Shown here: piece after piece, positions 60,595-64,000 of the stretch | Layout: every line of letters begins with the position of its first letter | Numbering within the stretch: the stretch's first letter is position 1 | Assembly: GCA_937901965.1 (NCBI GenBank) | Contig: CALGSW010000002.1 | Coordinates: 124,001 to 188,000, forward strand | Reading direction: 5' to 3' | From: an uncultured Bacteroidota bacterium | GTDB taxonomy: Bacteria; Bacteroidota; Bacteroidia; Bacteroidales; UBA932 | DNA: 64,000 nt | Notes under the pieces: generated by a model | The model's input: the letters and a program-made list of their open reading frames with translations, nothing else | Told to the model about the DNA's origin: nothing | Databases searched by the model: none | Position numbers and translations under genes: made by a program

Positions 60595-62814
60595 ATGATG
60601 ATGAAGAGAGTATATCCGGTAACAAACATGAGTTGTGCAGGATGTGCCGCCGGCGTAGAGAAGACACTTCAGGCACAGCCGGGGGTTAAGAGCGCAGCGG
60701 TAAATTTCGCAGATTCAAGCGTGGTTATGGAGATTGATCCGGCAGTGACCACTCCCGAGAAACTCAGGGAGATTATACAGGCAATGGGTTATGACATAAT
60801 AACGGAAGATCCGGAGGAGGCGAGATTAATCAAAGAGGAGAGGGCGGAGAGTAACTATAAAAAACTGAAAAGGAATACAATTCTTTCGTGGATATTTTCA
60901 ATTCCTGTGATGGTTATCTCTATGCTCTTTATGGACCATACATCATCTCACGAAGGAGTTGATGCTGTAAATATTATTCTTATGGCACTATCACTGCCTG
61001 TTCTGGCAGTATTTGGAAGGCAGTTCTTTATAACAGGTTTAAAGCAGGCAGGGATGATGAGAGCAAATATGGATACTCTGGTAGCTCTCAGTACATCCAT
61101 AGCATTTTTGTTCAGTTCATTCAACACACTTTGGCCGTCATTCTGGCTGGAGAGAGGGCTTGAGCCGATGGTCTATTTTGAAGCAGCTGTAATGATTATT
61201 TCATTTGTCCTTTTGGGGAAATTCCTTGAGGAGAGAGCAAAGGGCAATACTACAGCCTCAATAAAAAAATTAATGGGCCTTGCCCCGGATACTGCAACTG
61301 TTATAAGAAACGGAGAGAGAGTTGAGGTAAAGGTTTCAACAATAAAAAGGGGTGAGATAGTAATCGTAAGACCGGGAGATAGAATTCCTGTTGACGGAAT
61401 TGTCACAGAAGGGGAGTCTTACGTGGATGAGAGTATGATAACCGGTGAACCCCTGGGAGTCCTCAAGGTAAGGGGAGAGTCTGTCCTTGCCGGAACAATA
61501 AACCAGAAGGGAAGTTTCAATTTTGAGGCAATAAAGGTTGGGAGCGAAACAGTCCTTGCCCGCATTATTGAGATGGTAAAGGAGGCTCAGGGAAGTAAAG
61601 CCCCTGTTCAGCGCATAGTAGATAAGATTGCGGCAATATTTGTTCCTGCAGTAATGGGATTGTCACTTCTTACTCTTTTACTCTGGCTGCTTATAGGAGG
61701 AAACAGCCATTTTTTCCATGCACTTATATCGGCAGTATCGGTTCTGGTGATTGCATGTCCTTGTGCACTGGGTCTTGCTACACCCACTGCACTTATGGTG
61801 GGCATAGGGAAAGCTGCCGAGGAGCACATTCTTATTAAAGATGCAACAGCACTGGAACAGATAAAGGATATTGATGCAGTTGTACTTGATAAAACCGGCA
61901 CACTAACAGAGGGAAAACCGGCTGTCACAAATTACAAATTTACCGGCGAAGAGAGCTATCTGGAAATTTTAGCCGAGATGGAGAGGCGCTCAGAGCATCC
62001 TCTTGCAGATGCAATAGTTGAGTGGGCAGAGGGTGAACTTGGCGCAAGTGTGAAAAATGTTGAGATTTCTGACTTTGTAAGCATTACCGGCAAAGGGGTG
62101 AGCTGCACATTCAACGGAGAGAGTTGGTGGGCAGGAAATGCTGAGCTGTTCCGGGGAGTGGCTACTCCTGAAATTGCGGCTCTCGCAGAGGAGTGGCAAA
62201 GCAGAGGTCTTAGTATTATTTACTTTGGCAAAGAGAGCGAGTTAGCAGCCATCATTGCAGCTGCAGACAGAATAAAGGCGGGTTCATCTTCTGCTGTGGC
62301 AAAGCTCAAATCCATGGGCATTGAGGTACATATGTTAACCGGGGATAATCCAGTTACAGCAAAGGCAATTGCAAAAGAGGCCGGAATTGACAACTTTTTT
62401 GCAGGAGCTTTACCATCTGATAAAGAGAATTATATTGTATCTTTACAAAAGAGAGGACTTAAAGTAGCAATGGCAGGAGACGGTATAAACGACTCACAGG
62501 CACTAACAAGAGCAGATGTGAGCATTGCTATGGGAAAGGGTACGGATATTGCCATGGATGTATCAATGATGACTATAATGACAGACGATCTTCAGCTCCT
62601 GCCAAGAGCAGTAGAGCTTTCCAGAAGTACCGTACGTCTTATAAGACAAAACCTTTTCTGGGCCTTTATTTACAACCTGATAGGAATCCCTGTGGCAGCA
62701 GGACTACTCTATCCTGTAAACGGAACATTGCTCAGCCCAATGATAGCGGCCGCAGCAATGGCATTCAGCTCCGTATCCGTAGTACTGAACAGTCTTAGAT
62801 TGACAAGAAAATGA
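60595..62814 (+). CDS. copA: Copper-exporting P1B-type ATPase
   Basis: A 739-residue inner-membrane pump expelling Cu(I). One N-terminal heavy-metal domain has NMSCAGCAAGVEKTL. Eight membrane helices are expected; helix 6 has the ACPCALG metal site (CPC). The actuator has MITGEPLGV, the phosphorylation site is DKTGTLTEG, the nucleotide domain has SEHPLADAI, and the hinge GDGINDSQAL. Three Met codons open the frame (60595, 60598, 60601), directly after the preceding TAG. Its stop overlaps the start of a sensor gene (ATGA). Confidence 0.95.
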   Translation: MMMKRVYPVTNMSCAGCAAGVEKTLQAQPGVKSAAVNFADSSVVMEIDPAVTTPEKLREIIQAMGYDIITEDPEEARLIKEERAESNYKKLKRNTILSWIFSIPVMVISMLFMDHTSSHEGVDAVNIILMALSLPVLAVFGRQFFITGLKQAGMMRANMDTLVALSTSIAFLFSSFNTLWPSFWLERGLEPMVYFEAAVMIISFVLLGKFLEERAKGNTTASIKKLMGLAPDTATVIRNGERVEVKVSTIKRGEIVIVRPGDRIPVDGIVTEGESYVDESMITGEPLGVLKVRGESVLAGTINQKGSFNFEAIKVGSETVLARIIEMVKEAQGSKAPVQRIVDKIAAIFVPAVMGLSLLTLLLWLLIGGNSHFFHALISAVSVLVIACPCALGLATPTALMVGIGKAAEEHILIKDATALEQIKDIDAVVLDKTGTLTEGKPAVTNYKFTGEESYLEILAEMERRSEHPLADAIVEWAEGELGASVKNVEISDFVSITGKGVSCTFNGESWWAGNAELFRGVATPEIAALAEEWQSRGLSIIYFGKESELAAIIAAADRIKAGSSSAVAKLKSMGIEVHMLTGDNPVTAKAIAKEAGIDNFFAGALPSDKENYIVSLQKRGLKVAMAGDGINDSQALTRADVSIAMGKGTDIAMDVSMMTIMTDDLQLLPRAVELSRSTVRLIRQNLFWAFIYNLIGIPVAAGLLYPVNGTLLSPMIAAAAMAFSSVSVVLNSLRLTRK

Positions 62815-64000
62815 AAAGTTTACGGAGAAGACTTCGAACTGCAGCATTGCTTATATCAGCATTGCTGAGCGGAGTTTATCTACAGGCTCATAACAATAAC
62901 AGTTACGGCACTGGAAGCCGCCATATTCTTATCGTAAGTTCGTACAGCAACGGATACAACTGGTCAGATGAAATAATCGACTATATAGGGGGAGAGCTTA
63001 CAACAAGGCATGACCATTATGATGTAAGTGTTGAACACCTCTCCGGAGAGTACAACCCGGACCCAAATGTGTGGATCTACAGATATAATATTATAACATC
63101 TTCATACAAAGAGTATCCGCCGGATTTGCTTGTGCTTATTGGAGACGAGGCCTGGCATGCTTACAGATACTCCCTTAAAAGAGAGACATTTAAAAACGTC
63201 AAGGTAATTGTGATTGCAGCAAAGAGTATTACTTTTACCAAAGAGCAACTAGAGCAACCGGACTCTCTTTCATTTTCAGACATTCAGAAGACAGAACCCA
63301 TCCTTAAGGAGATGAATGCGACAGGAGTTCTGAGAGATCTGAATCTTTCAGGTCTGTTTGAGGTGATTGAGGATATGATTCATCCTCTAAAGAGAATTTA
63401 TATTCTTACTGATTACAGAATACAGGGCTTTTATTCCAGACTTCTTGCAAAAAAGGTTCTTGAAGAGAGAGGCCACCCGGAGGGTGTGTTTATTAAATCT
63501 CAGGATATGCCAACTGACTCTTTGCTTAGGTCTATACCGCACTTTAGTGATTCAAGTGCCATCTTTATCTCCTCATGGTTTACAACGGGGTTTGGATTCA
63601 GATATTCTCTCAACTATGTTTATTCCCGAATCTCAAAAAACACAAAACTTCCAATTTTTGGTATAGTTGGAAAGGCTGTTGAGAACGGACACTTTACCGG
63701 AGGGTACTTTATGCCCCAAACCTTTTGGGGAGAGAGGGCCGTGAAGATGATAGAAGAGGTTGAAAAAAGAGGCTCTGTAAGGGAAGTCCCGGTGGAGACT
63801 TACACAGATTCACTTTTTCATATAAACTGGGATAATGCAAAGGAGAGAAATATTACAAGAAGAAACATTCCCAAAGGTGCCAAAATTTACGGCAGGCCTT
63901 TAGACTATGTAATTAAGTACAAAAAGGAGTTTACAATTGTAGGAATAATATTTCTCATTATAATAGTCTCTTCTGTATTCGTTTTCAGAAGCTATCTCCT
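62811..64000 (+). CDS. Sensor protein with ABC-substrate-binding-like input domain (3' end cut by the window)
   Basis: At least 396 residues, open to the window edge. A signal peptide or first membrane anchor (LLISALLSGVYLQA) leads to a periplasmic domain (about 35-370) in two lobes, similar to ABC substrate-binding sensor inputs: HILIVSSYSNGYNWSDEII, DLLVLIGDEAWHAY, RIYILTDYRIQGFYS and FGIVGKAVENGHFTGGYF. A membrane helix (about 373-392, FTIVGIIFLIIIVSSVFVF) follows. The missing part is probably a histidine kinase, perhaps hybrid. It overlaps copA by 4 bp, so it may report on copper or redox stress, but this is inference. Confidence 0.75.
   Translation, partial: MKSLRRRLRTAALLISALLSGVYLQAHNNNSYGTGSRHILIVSSYSNGYNWSDEIIDYIGGELTTRHDHYDVSVEHLSGEYNPDPNVWIYRYNIITSSYKEYPPDLLVLIGDEAWHAYRYSLKRETFKNVKVIVIAAKSITFTKEQLEQPDSLSFSDIQKTEPILKEMNATGVLRDLNLSGLFEVIEDMIHPLKRIYILTDYRIQGFYSRLLAKKVLEERGHPEGVFIKSQDMPTDSLLRSIPHFSDSSAIFISSWFTTGFGFRYSLNYVYSRISKNTKLPIFGIVGKAVENGHFTGGYFMPQTFWGERAVKMIEEVEKRGSVREVPVETYTDSLFHINWDNAKERNITRRNIPKGAKIYGRPLDYVIKYKKEFTIVGIIFLIIIVSSVFVFRSYL

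Noticed and set aside
60066..60629. 187-residue frame antisense to the DUF1858-DUF2249 gene
   Set aside because: The sense strand encodes recognisable domains with coupled starts and stops; the antisense frame is compositional.

Overview
The window reads as chromosome of a member of the Bacteroidota, most likely order Bacteroidales. The reasons are a SusC/SusD pair, a GH92 mannosidase, a DksA-like protein without its zinc cysteines, an RpoE-type sigma factor, and many upstream boxes matching the Bacteroidota -7 consensus TAnnTTTG. All functional calls come from reading protein motifs by eye; no database search was run.

Layout. 0-8.6 kb: rlmH coupled to a very large membrane histidine kinase, then a minus-strand housekeeping block (engB, prs, nadE, a Cys-tailed membrane protein, der). 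8.7-22.1 kb: one tightly overlapping plus-strand run in which xseA and xseB lead into a complete glycogen set (branching enzyme, debranching enzyme, GT4, GH57, and a glycogen synthase-phosphorylase fusion), followed by ribF and a small anchored protein. 22.1-24.2 kb: greA with a hairpin at the start of its leader, a HIT protein and a TlpA-like lipoprotein lacking CXXC.

24.2-30.8 kb is the most interesting part. On the minus strand lie cvpA, a small structured RNA ending in a terminator, a C39 peptidase-ABC exporter, two short stop/start-coupled genes for peptides with double-glycine leaders, a TolC, a MacA/HlyD-type adaptor and tsaB. Together these are all the parts of a colicin V-like type I peptide export system with two candidate cargo peptides, possibly a two-peptide bacteriocin or signal.

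30.8-36.9 kb: ileS, a guanine deaminase-like enzyme, the DksA-like protein, lspA, an orphan ECF sigma factor and tRNA-Ser(TGA). Behind the tRNA is nearly 1 kb of hairpin-rich repeats: four tandem 123-bp units, a 137-bp palindromic element and other inverted repeats. 37.8-45.6 kb is an accessory block (AraC/GyrI regulator, methyltransferase, TonB receptor, SusD, PepSY protein). It is bounded on its far side by two more copies of the 137-bp element in the opposite orientation. 46.6-53.1 kb: a GH92 mannosidase and a three-gene envelope cluster with an OmpA-domain protein. 53.2-57.2 kb: a likely lipid A or surface glycan sugar-transfer operon (polyprenyl-phosphate GT2, tandem LAB_N membrane protein, ArnT-like transferase, UDP-glucuronate epimerase). 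57.3-64 kb: proline dehydrogenase, a small acetyltransferase, a DUF438/hemerythrin/PAS protein, a DUF1858-DUF2249 protein, a CopA copper ATPase, and the start of a sensor protein cut by the window end.
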